Positions 30,400 through 41,354 are shown, counted from the first letter of the stretch. The stretch: DNA of 64,000 nt from Agapetus fuscipes (GCA_951799405.1 OX637363.1:1550001-1614000); one strand, 5' to 3'. Numbers and translations are program-made. The notes: generated from the letters alone by a model not told the origin.

Positions 30400-30872
30400 A
30401 TATTTGTGAAAAGGAATGCAATTCACCAACCTATTTTGTCTGACCGGTTGTCTTTATGCGAAAGCAGAAGCTTGTGTGCATGCAACGGCATCTGTTTAAC
30501 AAGGGTCGAAGTTATGGTCAAGTGGGCCAGACGTGATTCGAACCAACGTTATTCTGTTCTAAATACGCAAGTCGAACATTCCTTGACTTATAGGTTGGTA
30601 TGAGGCTGACCACCCATACTGTAAAAAATGGTTCACTTTGCCAATGTCACCCCTGTTTCAGGGAATGTCGGCAGGAGTTGCAGGCCTATGTTCATTTGAG
30701 TTTGGATTTTATTTGTAAGTACACAATCAGCATTTGTAAGCGCGAACTACACGTGTTTGTTTGTGGGCATACATCTGAGAGCTTTAAATGAATATATCCT
30801 TGCAACTTAGATTATAGATTATAGATTATAGAACATGCGCCTTTACCCTCTCGGCCATAACACCGACGTTTA
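30400..30872 (-). mobile_element. SINE-3 split by SINE-A
   Basis: SINE-3 3' and middle at 30400-30578 (aaaaggaatgcaattcacc; ctgacc...; gcagaagcttgtgtgcatgc), tRNA head remainder at 30838-30872 (cctttaccctctcggccat, aacaccgac). The gap is exactly a SINE-A copy. Confidence 0.75.
30579..30838 (+). mobile_element. SINE-A inserted in SINE-3
   Basis: From attccttgacttataggttg to a repeated tail attatagattatagattat. Flank gaacatt/gaacatg on both sides (30574-30580 and 30831-30837) is a likely target duplication (gaacat). Confidence 0.8.
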
Positions 30873-31161
30873 CAATTAAGATTCATATTTAACACGAAAG
30901 TACTCGGTTACACATGTTGCACGCGTATTTACTTTCAATACCTATAAACAGGCGCCGACTTTAAGTGAATCAGTTTTTACAGTACCTATTCTACAGAGGT
31001 TGTGGCCACTCCCAGTGGAATCGTGACACAGTAACAGTCGCAGTGCCAGTTAAGGTCGTTTCGAAACTGGCAAGGTATGTTTGAGAAAGTTGGAAGATTG
31101 CTTGTAACCTTACGTTCTGTGTGTAGGTACTATAAGTTACGTACAAAATATAAAACAGATA
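30873..31161. other. No feature seen
   Basis: Unique-looking DNA, no coding signal. Confidence 0.35.
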
Positions 31162-31859
31162 TCGACGGTTAAAAGGTAATAGTGCATAAGCGACGAAAAC
31201 TAAATTGTTCAGGAGAGCAGTGGTCTAAAAATGGTTCGGATTTAGGAATCAGAAAGGATGGTAGGGAAGAGTGGAATCCTGGGCAAAAGTGGAGAAGATT
31301 ACAACTCGCAGAAATCAAACTCGATGTATTTTTTGGCACGCCATTTATTTGGCTCACTGCCGCAAACACATGTTGACAGTAGAACACAAGAGAGTTTTAC
31401 AATTTAAAAAATGACAGAAGACGTCAGACAAGTCTTCTTCCTCTTTTTACTTTTTAGTTGTTAGACAACATGAGATTAGACGTAAAAATCGTCTTCTTCT
31501 TCTTTTAATGCTAGTTTAGACCAAGCAGCTTAAAGTTTGAGATTGCAGAAAAATGTTTTTTTTTAAACAGCTCTAGAATAAAAAAAATAAAGAGATTTAT
31601 TGGCATTCCCATTCATATAGTTTTACGATTTTTTGATGTCACAAGCGCCTTTAGGACCAAAAACGGCCAAAATCTTGTCGGTTACACCATAACCATACTT
31701 AGAAATCGCAGTTGTTTGCTTGAGCATAAACAACACAAAAATCATCGTAGAGCTATGGGAGTTAGCGCATTAGAAAGAGCGGAAATTTTTAAGTAGGATA
31801 ACATTCATAGCTCATTTTTGACCAAAACGTCGCGTCGCCTACTTCCTTTTAACCTTCGA
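31162..31859 (+). mobile_element. M1 MITE with a second element inside
   Basis: Arms tcgacggttaaaaggtaata and cttttaaccttcga, TA flanks at 31160-31161 and 31860-31861. Same interior blocks as 24018-24429, interrupted by 31221-31523. Confidence 0.8.
31221..31523 (+). mobile_element. 303 bp element with 9 bp ends and 5 bp target duplication
   Basis: Ends tggtctaaa and tttagacca; agcag flanks it at 31216-31220 and 31524-31528. The left part encodes SKNGSDLGIRKDGREEWN then FFGTPFIWLTAANTC, which looks like a piece of protein but is not recognised. The right part has an acgtc..gacgt palindromic look (agaagacgtcagacaag). Confidence 0.65.
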
Positions 31860-32114
31860 TATGCTAGTGATGCAACTTTTAATTGGACTTTCGAGCACTG
31901 AAATCCAAGTGTAAAAATTGTACCTCAAAAAATGAACGGAAACTAAAACGGGCACCAGTTGCGCTGCTATAGTTTCCACATACTTTTGATAAACACTATG
32001 GTTACGTTTAGACGTAAAATTATTTTGCACTTCGGATACCGATTTTAATCTGGAATCCTCCAAAAACATTGCTTTCAATTAATTAATATCAATATCGCTT
32101 TACGGCAGAGGTCG

Positions 32115-32373
32115 CAGTGGAACCTGTCCATTTTTACAGGTAAAAGGGCCAGCCTTACGCCAACCACTTTAGTTGAAGTGGGGGTTTCCCAGCGCCCGAG
32201 GGAGCTGGTACTCATTTCTTGCAAAGGCTGAGTAAACCTTGCCGGTATTTAAATTTTTGGGTTTAAAATATAAACACCGGAACGGGAAACCTTTTCTGAC
32301 ACGATCGTTGGGATTCAAACATGAGCGCTCGGCATGGAATGCAAGCACGCTACCAACTGAGCTATTGCCCGGA
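32115..32373 (-). mobile_element. SINE-2 with tRNA-like head
   Basis: Body gtgggggtttcccagcgccc on plus and head tgagctattgcccggac. The 3' end (gtagcttagttgcg) is missing. No SINE-1 adjoins the head. Confidence 0.75.
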
Positions 32374-32447
32374 CTATATACATACTTCTAGGAAAACATT
32401 TCAAGAAATTCTCTTCCTGTTTCCTATTTTGATACAACTATTTGTCG

Positions 32448-32663
32448 GCGTTATGGCCGAGGGGGTAGAGGCGCATGTTCGACTAGCGTATTTGGAACCG
32501 AATAACGTTGGTTCGAATCTTGCGTCTAAGCCCACTTGACCATAACTTCGACCCTGGTTCAAAAGATGCTATTGCATGCACACAAGCTTCTGCTTTCGCA
32601 TGAAGCCAACTGCACAGGCAAAATAGGTTAGTGGATTGCATTCCTTTCCACAAATCTAATCTA
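32448..32663 (+). mobile_element. SINE-3
   Basis: Head gttatggccgagggggtaga, B box ggttcgaatcttgcg, then gaccctggttcaaaagatgc, gcttctgctttcgcatgaa, end ggattgcattcctttccac. It belongs to the subtype with the agaagctt block shared with 30400 and 41355. Confidence 0.75.
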
Positions 32664-32839
32664 AAAAAAAAACTGCCTGGATTTTTTAAATTCTTATTTC
32701 TGCACTTACCTTCCTTGTCATGTTCTATTCTTATATGTGTAGATTTCCAGCTAGAAGAATTTTACTCACCTAGAACAAAAGAGAAAAATAATTTTAAAAC
32801 ACTGTTGGTTGCTTGTGTAGATATGTTTTTTATTTGCAG

Positions 32840-33100
32840 ATCCTTGACTTAAAGGTTGGTATGCGGCTGACCACCCATGCTGTAAAAATGGTTCACTTTG
32901 CCAATGTCACCCCTGTTACAGGGAAGGACGGCTAGAGTTGCAGGGTGTATGTCCATTTGAGATTGGTTTTTATGTTGTAGGCTCACATGAGGCACGTGCA
33001 AGCGCGAACTTGTACGTGTCTTGGTTGTGGGAATGCATGTAATGTGAATCTCCAATGTAACATATCTTTGCAACTTAGATTAGATTAGATTAGATTAGAT
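32840..33100 (+). mobile_element. SINE-A full unit
   Basis: From gatccttgacttaaaggttg to a perfect (agatt) tail: cttagattagattagatta. Confidence 0.85.
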
Positions 33101-33339
33101 ACCGAATGTTAAATTTGCAATGTATCAACGGGTTCGTCAACGTTTCGTTCGAGTCGACGATCGACGGCTGTTTTTCCATCCAACTTTGATGTGCGACGTA
33201 TAGTATCTCATCTCATAATGACGTTGGATACGACTTCAACAAAACGTTAAGGATATCGCTTACCTTTCGTAAAGACAGTATTTAAAAAAAATTCTATATT
33301 TGAACTAAATCACTCTCTAGAGTCCCTGTTTAATAAAAA

Positions 33340-33600
33340 TAATAATATTAGGATATTTATTTGGTGAGAGCTGTTGTTGCGCCAATTCTCAAGCAAGACC
33401 CAGTTGCTGTAACGCTGGATGGACCTTTTTAGTGACTGATCTTTGATTAAGGTATTTAGGTATATTATTTTTTTCACCCCGCGAAGAGCATTTTTAAAAG
33501 TATAGATGGTATGTTTTTTTGTGCTCCGCCGGGACTCGAACCCACAACCTTCCATTTACGAGTCAGAAGTGTTAACCACTAGACTGCGGACCTGTCAAGT
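33340..33600 (-). mobile_element. SINE-1 with internal deletion
   Basis: Tail ggatatttatttggtgagag on plus, then directly gcgccaattctcaagcaag, so the junction and part of the tail are deleted; body and tRNA head complete (gactgcggacctgtc). Confidence 0.75.
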
Positions 33601-33725
33601 GTACATACTTTATCTGGTTAACTCTGTACTTCTATTTATACATGGATACGATTTTTATATGAAGTAAAGAAAATAATTGTTTTTTTTTTGTTACCCTTTA
33701 AAAATAAAATAAAGAGTTGTACAGT

Positions 33726-33943
33726 ACCCTTAGAACGAGTTCCAAAACTTGAGAAAAGTAAAGTTTACGGATCCAAAATCTGTCGTTTTTGTTTCTTACA
33801 CTTTATGGTCTTAGTAAAAGAGTTACAGCGATGAAGAAAATCAAGTTTAAACAAACAAAAACGGCAGATTTTGGGGGAAATCACTCTTTAAAAATTGCCG
33901 TAAACTTTACATTACTCAAGTTTTGCAACTCGTACTAAGGGAA
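33726..33943. mobile_element. M3 MITE (ACGAGTTGC inverted repeats)
   Basis: Arms tacccttagaacgagttcca and tttgcaactcgtactaaggg pair over about 43 bases. Flanks acag on both sides (33722-33725 and just after ggga) suggest a 4 bp duplication. Inner palindrome: aaaatctg.cgtttttgttt against aaacaaaaacggcagatttt. Confidence 0.75.
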
Positions 33944-34231
33944 CAGAAGTTTCTCAGTTTTAAGCCCAAGCTTTTCTCTCTGTAAGCTGTCGCTCTAACC
34001 AAAAGGTTATCGACCACAAATGCTTGCACTCACTTTTTGCAACGTGTTTTGATACAGTGTATTTTGGCAAAGTCAAGTGGTTTATTAAATAAATAAATAT
34101 TATTTTTTGCACATCCCACCGATCGTGTGTAGCATTTACTGTTTATTGTGTATTTTTTGTTCCTGAGAATTTTCGTACCGCTCAAGTGCATCCAAATGTT
34201 TACTCAGCCTTCTTAAAATTGAATTTGAAAG

Positions 34232-34474
34232 ACGAGGCTGACCACCCGTGCTGTAAAAATCGGTTCACTTTTGCCAATGCCACCCCGGTTCAGGGAACGG
34301 CGGCAGGAGTTGCAAGGTTTATGTCCATGTGAGGTTTTCTTTATTTGTATGCACACATGCAGAATGTGTAGGCGCGAACCTACATGTGCCTGTCTGTGGG
34401 CATGCATTTCATATGAGCCTTAAATGCTTACATATCCTTGCAGCTTAGATTATAGATTATAGATAGATAGGCTG
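34232..34474 (+). mobile_element. SINE-A, divergent subtype
   Basis: gaggctgaccacccgtgctg; ccaccccggttcagggaac; gcttagattatagattatag. First 25 bases lost. Confidence 0.75.
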
Positions 34475-34611
34475 CAAAACAAAGTGAGCCGATTTTTACA
34501 CAAATATTGTAGAATTTTTGCGTTACAAATACGTATATTTATAAAGTTATTAAAATAAATAAAAAAAAGCAAATATTTGTACGAACCGTTTATTGGGGAA
34601 TCCAGTTCTCT

Positions 34612-35040
34612 CGATAATAATAATAATATTAGGATGATTTATTTGGTGAGCGCTGTTTTTGTGTGTATCACACCTCAAGAGCCCTCTGCGAGCTTGGTCG
34701 TCGCTGTAGCGCCAATTCTCAAGCAAGACCCAGTTGTTGTAAGGTTGGATGGACCTTTCAGTGACCGGTCTTTGGTAAGTACAGGTTTATGAATTTTTCA
34801 ACCCAGCGAAGAGCACATTTGAAAATATAAATGGTATTTTTTTGTGCTCCGCCGGCATTCGAATCCACAACCTTCCATTTACGAGTCCGAAGTGCTACCA
34901 CTGGCCTACTGGCCTACGGACCGGTCCAAGAAGTGCCAACAACACGCGGTGTACCTGAGCGGTCACCCATCCAAGTAGTATCCGCCCCCATTCGGTGATC
35001 TGATGAGAACCGGTGCTTTTAACATGGTATCGTCGTTGAC
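34612..35040 (-). mobile_element. Composite 5S rRNA / tRNA SINE-1, second copy
   Basis: 5S-like module 35040 to 34933 (about 13 bases deleted around the aagttaagcagc block), link acttctt, SINE-1 head (with a ggcctact duplication), body, junction, L2-like tail and (ATT)n at 34614. The same 5S-to-tRNA joint as at 29684. Confidence 0.8.
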
Positions 35041-35103
35041 TCAATGTTGGATAAGAAGCCAACGAAACGTCGAGAGTACTGGGATTCTTCACTAACCTAT
35101 ATA

Positions 35104-35290
35104 CTGTAACTGTAACTCTGTCGCCATTCCGCTAGGGGTGGCCAGAGCCTCTGCAGAGTTGCCTCCATTTTTTCCTATCCTGACATACCTCTTTCAATTC
35201 CTTCATATCCATCACCTTTTTCATGCATTTTCTTCTTTTACGCTCACTTTGTATATCCCATTCTTTCACAATCTCTGAATCTGATATAAT
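35104..35290 (-). pseudogene. LINE-B 3' end
   Basis: Tail tactgtaactgtaactctg on plus; minus-strand coding KEWDIQSERKRRKCMKKVMD then MKELKEVCQDRKKWRQLCRG. Nearly identical to the end of 7055-9129. Confidence 0.8.
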
Positions 35291-35291
35291 A

Positions 35292-35540
35292 GATAATATT
35301 ATATTATAATCTAAGGTGTAAAGATACATTACTTTTGAGATTCATATTAAAATGCATTCCCACAAGCAGACACGTATAAGTTCATAAATCACGAGACGGT
35401 TGGTATAAGGCCGGCCCCTTACCTGTAAAAAAAATAGTTCCCGAATCGCCACATGTGAACCCTTTTGTGGATAATGCAGGCAATAAGTTACACTATATGT
35501 TTAGCTTAGTGTAGCTAATAGCGTTTTTTTAATACCTTCT
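35292..35540. mobile_element. SINE-A scrap (minus) and SINE-2 3' half (plus)
   Basis: 35292-35385: minus SINE-A tail end to gcagacacgtataagttc. 35397-35530: plus SINE-2 from gagacggttggtataaggcc to tgtttagcttagtgtagc. Confidence 0.6.
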
Positions 35541-35767
35541 TACTTCTGTTACAATAATTAATCAAAGGTTTTTCCCACAGTGAAGTAATAAGCAAGTACT
35601 TTGTTGTTTTGTAGGTCTAAATACATATACGTTTTTAAACGAATATTTCTCAATATGGTTTATCAGAGTAATTAATTTAAAAATGAAACAATTTACCAAT
35701 TGCTTTAAGTGGCTTACAGCTGACTAGATAAATGCAAGTAGGTACTATTCAATATTATTGTTCATCT

Positions 35768-35925
35768 ATAATCCAAGTTGCAAAGATATATTATTACATG
35801 AACGATTCAAATAACGTACATTCCTATAAGCAGACCCGTATAAGTTCGCGCATGCCGCATGTGGACTTATACCATAAAAACCCAATCTCAAATTAACAAA
35901 AGTCCTGTAACTCTTGTTAACCCTA
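35768..35925 (-). mobile_element. SINE-A, 5' half missing
   Basis: From ctataatccaagttgcaaag to gtcctgtaactcttgttaac, where LINE-B text begins. Confidence 0.65.
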
Positions 35926-36306
35926 AAACTCGAGTTAGGAATGAATGGGTAAAGAAATAATGTAATTTGAAAGAGGATGTGAAAGTTAAGGTACAAGAGA
36001 ATGTGATGAGGTGTTTTGGGCATGTGGAAAGAATGAATGATGATAGATTGACAAAGTATATATGTATACAGAAGAAGTGTAAAAGGGAAAAAATGTAAGA
36101 GATGACCGAGAAAAGTATGGAGTGATCAGATTAAGGAGATTGTGCTAGAATGAGATATACAAAGTGAGCGTAAAAGAAGAAAATGCATTAAAAAGGTGAT
36201 GGATATGCATGAATTTTAAGGGGTTTGTAAGGATAGGAAGAAATGGAGGCAGCTCTGCAGAGGCTCTGGCCACCCCTAGCTGAATGGCAACAGAGTTACA
36301 GTTACC
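35926..36306 (+). pseudogene. LINE-B 5'-truncated, decayed copy
   Basis: Plus-strand remnants of RVRNEWVKK, EDVKVKVQENVMRCFGHVER, then GRPRKVWSDQIKEIV-like and DRKKWRQLCRGSGHP, ending gcaacagagttacagttac. Stops and small indels throughout. Confidence 0.75.
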
Positions 36307-36424
36307 TGCATATGAAATGATAGTAATAAGTGAACATTTATTTATGTATTGCCTTGTGTTTGGAATTTTCCGTATAAGGCGCCGTCTTTTATATGGAAAT
36401 GCTAATTCCACTCTGTATGCGGTG

Positions 36425-36905
36425 TATTATATAATATCTATAATCTAAGTTGCAAATATTTAACATTTAAAATTCATATTAAACGCATGACTCTGGAAGA
36501 AATGAAACAAGTATGCCCGGACAGAAAAAAATGGCGGCTAGGATTTTTTTAAATTAGAATTTGTTTTCTGTTTAGTTTTTGATGTACATACATATTATTC
36601 TTTGTTGATTTTAAATTTTTTAATTGGTTGTGTATGTTCATTGACTTATAGGTTGGTATGCGGTTGACCACCCATGCTGTAGAAAATGGTCCATTTTGCC
36701 AATGTCGCCCCTGTTTCAGGGAAAGTTGGCGGGAGTTGCAGCTGCAGGGCGTATGTTCATTTGAGATAAGGGTTTTTATATTGTAGGTCCACATGCGGCA
36801 TGTGTTAGCACAAACTTATACGTGTCTACTTGTGAACATGCATGTAATGCGAATCTTTAATGATACGCATATTTGCAAATTAGATTAGATTAGATTAAAT
36901 TAGAC
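36425..36905. mobile_element. SINE-A scrap (minus), then LINE-A 3' end (plus)
   Basis: 36425-36485 is a minus SINE-A tail. From 36486 on plus: TLEEMKQVCPDRKKWRLG-like coding, UTR, SINE-A unit from 36638 and the tail ttagattagattaaattaga. Confidence 0.75.
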
Positions 36906-37058
36906 GCATGTCCACAAGCAGACACGTGTAAAAATTGGCGCTTGCAGATGATGCATGTGTGCTTAGAATTCAAACACCAAACCTCAAATGAACATAAGCC
37001 CTGCAGCTTTTGACGACCTTCCCTGAAACAGGAGTTGCATTGGTTACAAGTCAAGGAA
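36906..37058 (-). mobile_element. SINE-A, partial
   Basis: From acgcatgtccacaagcagac to acaagtcaaggaataagac; a stretch between ggagttgcattgg and the 5' end is deleted. Confidence 0.65.
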
Positions 37059-37075
37059 TAAGACTAAAGATCGGA

Positions 37076-37375
37076 TAATAATATTAGGATGATTTATTTG
37101 GTGAGCGCTGTTTTTGTGTCTATCACACCTCAAGAGCCCTCTGCGAGCTTGGTCGTCGCTGCAGAAAGCGCCAATACTCAAGCAAGACCCAGTTACTGTA
37201 AGGCTGTATGGAACTTTTGATGACCGGTCTTAGGTAAAGGTTTATGAACTTTTCACCAAGCGAAGAGCACATTTGAAAATATAAATGGTATATTTTTTGT
37301 GCTCCGCCGAGATTTGAACCCACAACCTTACATTTACGAGTCAGAAATATTAACCACTAAACTGCAGAACGGTCA
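37076..37375 (-). mobile_element. SINE-1 with L2-like tail
   Basis: Complete order with (ATT)-type start, junction, body and head (ctgcagaacggtc). B box decayed (agatttgaaccc). Confidence 0.8.
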
Positions 37376-37524
37376 ATTATAATGCTTATCTAACATATCA
37401 TTTGATTTATTTTATCTTATAGTATATGCTTACCATATTATCCGTAATCATGTCAAATAAATAACAATATCCCATACAAAATTATCGATTCATTTGTCAC
37501 TTGAATAGAATATCAAATAATAAA

Positions 37525-37721
37525 TATAAATATTTAAAAATATAAATGGTTAAACATTGTTTTAATTCACTTTATTTTATTTGTTTATGCTCGAAGAATA
37601 TTTTCGCCTAATGAGGCATCTTCAAGATGCCTCATTAGGCGAAAATATTCTTCGAGCATAAACAAATAAAATAAAGTGAATTAAAACAATGTTTAACCAT
37701 TTATATTTTTAAATATTTATA
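37525..37721. repeat. Perfect 197 bp palindrome
   Basis: 98-base arms that I read as identical without mismatch, with a one-base centre at 37623 (cttCaag). Outer ends tataaatatttaaaaatata and tatatttttaaatatttata. Symmetry stops abruptly on both sides. No coding. Confidence 0.9.
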
Positions 37722-37821
37722 AAAATGGACTTTCACTGTGTTAACAGATCAACACTAAAAAATATTCAAATAATAAAATTTGCCTGTCACGCATTATCGC
37801 TAGTATTGCCAAGTTATTTCT

Positions 37822-38125
37822 AAGGCCCGGTATATTGAAGTCATAGTAATATTTTAGTTAACTATTACTTGAACTTTTAATCAAAATACCTACTCAAGTT
37901 CAAGTTAACTAAAACCGAGAATTACCGAAGTATCAAGCCACGCCCCCAAATCTTGGAAATAATTAAAATGCCATTCAAAAGCTTTAAAACAAACAACTTT
38001 TCATAAAAATCATATACCCAACCTTCATTAAGCTAGAAAACGACACAAAAAAATGTTCAGTTTGCAACAATTTTGATGTATCTATCCTTACATTAAAAAA
38101 GAACAGCTGCTTATCTTCGTATCTT
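37822..38125 (+). mobile_element. M6 MITE (AGGCCCGGTAT ends), right end missing
   Basis: Starts taaggcccggtatattgaag; interior matches the complete copy at 50541-50964 (cacgcccccaaatcttgg, gttcagtttgcaacaatttt) to aaaaaagaacagctgc, then departs. Confidence 0.7.
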
Positions 38126-38424
38126 CGGGAGCATAATTGTTACAAATATTTTAATTTAAATCTCTATGAAAGATGAAATACTAAGTTAGTCGTGTTTATT
38201 GTTGTATATATTTCTGCAACTGGTTGATTTATGTTTAATATACTCGTAGTATGTCTCTCAAATAGTTGAATAATGGGATATCTCCGTACATGGCAGGCGC
38301 CACATATAAACTGGTCCACACGTTACCCGAATATGGAGTGCATACATACATTCATAATACATAAATTATAATTTATGTGCATATAATGAAACGATAAATC
38401 TTGTATGTGTAAATCGCAGTATCC
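38126..38424. other. No feature seen
   Basis: AT-rich spacer. Confidence 0.35.
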
Positions 38425-38995
38425 CCCCCCTACTTGAATACTTGGGAAGTATGTTTGAAAAGAATGGAAAGATGACAAGGGAACTTGAGAACAGGGTGTG
38501 TAAGGGAAATCCAAATTTGATGTGTCAATTAAATATTGATTTGAGTTTGGTGCAACCGGCCCTTAAGCTTTCTCGGCCGATTGATGTGTGCTATAGGGAA
38601 TGCACAATGTCACAAAAAAGTGCCCACAAGCTAAGAGTCACACAGAGAGCAATGGAGAGAGCCATGTTGGGTGTCAGTTTGCGGGACAGACTCAGAAATG
38701 AGGACATAAGAGTCAGGACAAAGGTTTCCGATGTCATCAAGATGGCCGCAACCCTCAAGTGGCGATGGGCGGGACATGTCGCTCGCGATCCAGATGAAAA
38801 GTGGACAAGGCGACTGCTGTGCTGGTGCCCAAGGACGGCAAAGCGTGGAGTTGGGCGCCCACAGTTGCGTTGGCGTGACGATGTTCAGAGAAGTGCAGGA
38901 CTTGCCTGGATGCGGATCGCTCAGGATAGAAACGAATGGAAAATGCGAGAGGAGGCCTACGTCCAGGAGTGCACGATCAATACAGGCTGAAGAAG
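38425..38995 (+). pseudogene. Chimeric LINE frame: LINE-B piece joined to RTE-like C-terminus
   Basis: A 182-codon frame (38442-38990). Its first 22 residues (GSMFEKNGKMTRELENRVCK) are the LINE-B thumb. The rest, from about 38507, is a different family: KLRVTQRAMERAMLGVSLRD, then TLKWRWAGHVARDPDEKWTR, VGRPQLRWRDDVQ and AQDRNEWKMREEAYVQE, the usual RTE/BovB-type end. Stop, then (GAA)n. Fusion is by insertion and chance frame agreement, not a native protein. Confidence 0.75.
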
Positions 38996-39003
38996 AAGAA
39001 GAA

Positions 39004-39470
39004 GATGCAATCTCGAGACGAGATCGCTAAGACGAGATCTCGAGGGATCAGAAATTCGATCTCGGCGAGATCTCGAATGGTAACAAAATAATACAAATTT
39101 TCATTCAAATAACCCATAAAAGTACGTAATTTTAGCATGCCATGACATTAACTGCACAACTGTGAACAAACAAGTGCCTGCACGCACTCGAATATCTTCC
39201 GCTTACTTAGGTACTCTAGTCAAAACTATATCACTTATTCTTTTCTATCCCGCTCGACCGATATTGTAAATACTCGGAAATAGTCGGGATAGTTTGCGTA
39301 TGCGGTCCGTTCTTTCCTTCGTCAGTCAGCGAATCGCTTGCGTGCAGAGAGCACGTGTCATGTATCGCCGACTACTGCCGCTCGATCTCGTCATTTTATG
39401 CTTCGAGATTGATCTCGAAAAATGAGGCACAGATCTCGGGATCTCGCGAGGTCGAGATTGCATTCCCTAG
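39004..39470. repeat. Element rich in GATCTCG words with inverted ends
   Basis: Left gatgcaatctcgagacgaga, right cgaggtcgagattgcattcc then ctag. Many gatctcg and cgagatc words near both ends. The right terminus ctagggaatgc (reverse) resembles TAGGG-type hAT ends; the left terminus is lost at the RTE tail. Confidence 0.5.
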
Positions 39471-39894
39471 TGTGCTATTTCTATCACCTCATCAAACTTA
39501 ACTGTACAATGTGAGTACACAGCATTTTACTGACAAGAAACCTTTAGGAAAGCTTTCGGCTCACACATTCTTGCGACGTGTCACAAAGCCTGTTGCTGTG
39601 TTCTTTGATGGAATTTCACGGAGCGAGGAGCTGACTCTACTTTAGTGTCCCATTAGCGTGGTGCGGGCAACGTATAACATCGCTCATTCTCTTCAGAGAG
39701 CACTAAACCACGACACGGCCCGGGGCTGGTTACATCCGTTACTATTCTCTCGTGGCGAATTCCTCAGATAGCCAATGCTCCCACAACTGAAGGTATTGGA
39801 TGTTCTTGTATCAAAATCTATCCCTTTTGGTAAAAAATGTGATATCACCTTGGAATGGAAAGTGATAAATTCAACACAAAATTAAATTAGTAAT
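39471..39894. other. No feature seen
   Basis: Unique-looking DNA; no motif. Confidence 0.35.
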
Positions 39895-40076
39895 AATTAT
39901 ATTAGGATGATTTATTTGGTGAGCGCTGTTTTGTGTGTATCACACCCCAAGAGTCCTCAGCGAGCTTGGTCGTCGCTGTAGGAAGCGCCAATTCTCAAGC
40001 AAGACTCTAAGGCTAGATGGAACTTTAGTGACTGGTCTTTGGTAAAGGTGTACGAATTTTTCCCCCAGGGAACAGC
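39895..40076 (-). mobile_element. SINE-1, head missing
   Basis: L2-like tail, junction and body to gaatttttcccccaggga; then it meets an inverted SINE-1. Confidence 0.75.
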
Positions 40077-40565
40077 ACGTGGTTGTGGTTGGAAGGTTGT
40101 GGGTTCGAATTCCGGCAGAGCACAAAAAATATGCCATTTATATCTTCAAATATGCTCTTCGCTGGGTGAAAAATTCATATTCCTTTACCAAAGACCGGTC
40201 ACTAAAGGTCCATCCAGCCTTACAGCAACTGGGTCTTGCTTGAGAATTGACACTTTAAAACCAAGCTCGTAAAAAACATCCGGTCGATAGCTCGGTTGGT
40301 AGAATGCTTGCGTTCTATACTGAGAGCAAGCGTTCAATCCCCACCGAGGGTATCAGAAACGATTACCCATTTATTTCTTTATAGGTTTACTCAGCCTTCA
40401 CAAGAAATGATAACCAGCACCCTGGGGAGCTGGGAAACTCCCATTTTAACTGAAGTTGTTGGTGTGAGGCTAGCCCCCTTACCCGTTAAAATAAATACAT
40501 CATTTCTTCGGGGATAACCGGGATAACGCAGGCAAGAACTTACACTACATGTGAAGCTTATTTGT
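40077..40565 (+). mobile_element. Composite SINE-1/SINE-2
   Basis: SINE-1 from within its head (ggttgtgggttcgaattccg) to accaagctcgtaaaaaacat, then SINE-2 (ccggtcgatagctcggttgg, gcgttcaatccccaccg, gggagctgggaaactcc, gcaagaacttacactacatg). The cctgagcgacg block before the junction is shortened to ctttaaaaccaag. Confidence 0.8.
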
Positions 40566-40967
40566 GTTTTTTATTGTACCAAGAAAAGACCCTAAAATTG
40601 AAAACTTTGGGAGTTAGATTGTGGTGTTTTGTCAGTTCATTATATTGTATAGTAGAAAATGACCCTTTCTCGTTGGTAAAGTATACGTCTATACTTTAAA
40701 AGCATAGCTATTCCTCCATACAAGTACACACTTTGTATCTGACACAATGGAGAAAGGAAAGTTTAACCGACTTGTGAATTATTGTACATCAGATAAAACA
40801 AATGTAAATTCTGTTTGGTTATTTCATTCCAGATAAACATCAAACAGAAGGATGGAAAAACGTATTTCGAAATTCAATTACAATTTACAATAATTGTAAA
40901 AGTGACAATGTGGTCGGACAGAGTTTTAAATTTTTCTCAGCTTTCTTCCTAACAACCCAGTGCCCAC
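40566..40967. other. No gene seen
   Basis: Bases 40745-40900 look faintly coding (MEKGKFNRL...; KINVNSVWLFHSR-like) but have no continuous frame. Confidence 0.35.
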
Positions 40968-41219
40968 TTCATTATAATCTATAATCTAAGATATATTAAC
41001 ATTCAAAGCTCATATCAGATGCATGCCCACAAACAAACACGTATAATTTCGCGCTTACAAATGCTGAATGTGCACTTACACATTTAAGTCCAAACCTCAA
41101 ACGAACATAAACCTTGCAACTTTGCCGAACTTCCCTGGAACAGGGATGACATTGGTAAAGTGAATAATTTTTTTAAGTATGGGTGGTCAAACTCATACCA
41201 ACCTATCAGTCAAGGAGCA
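40968..41219 (-). mobile_element. SINE-A full unit
   Basis: From taatctataatctaagatat to caacctatcagtcaaggagc; standard 5' boundary. Confidence 0.8.
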
Positions 41220-41354
41220 TTCGGAGCAAGGAGCCTTCATTGTTAATTTGAGATCCAAAGAACTGAAACTCGTTTTGATCCCAAGATCATAAAGTGATTT
41301 CATTCGATAAAATTTATTATGAAAAATATTTGTAATAATTGTTTATTAGTATTT

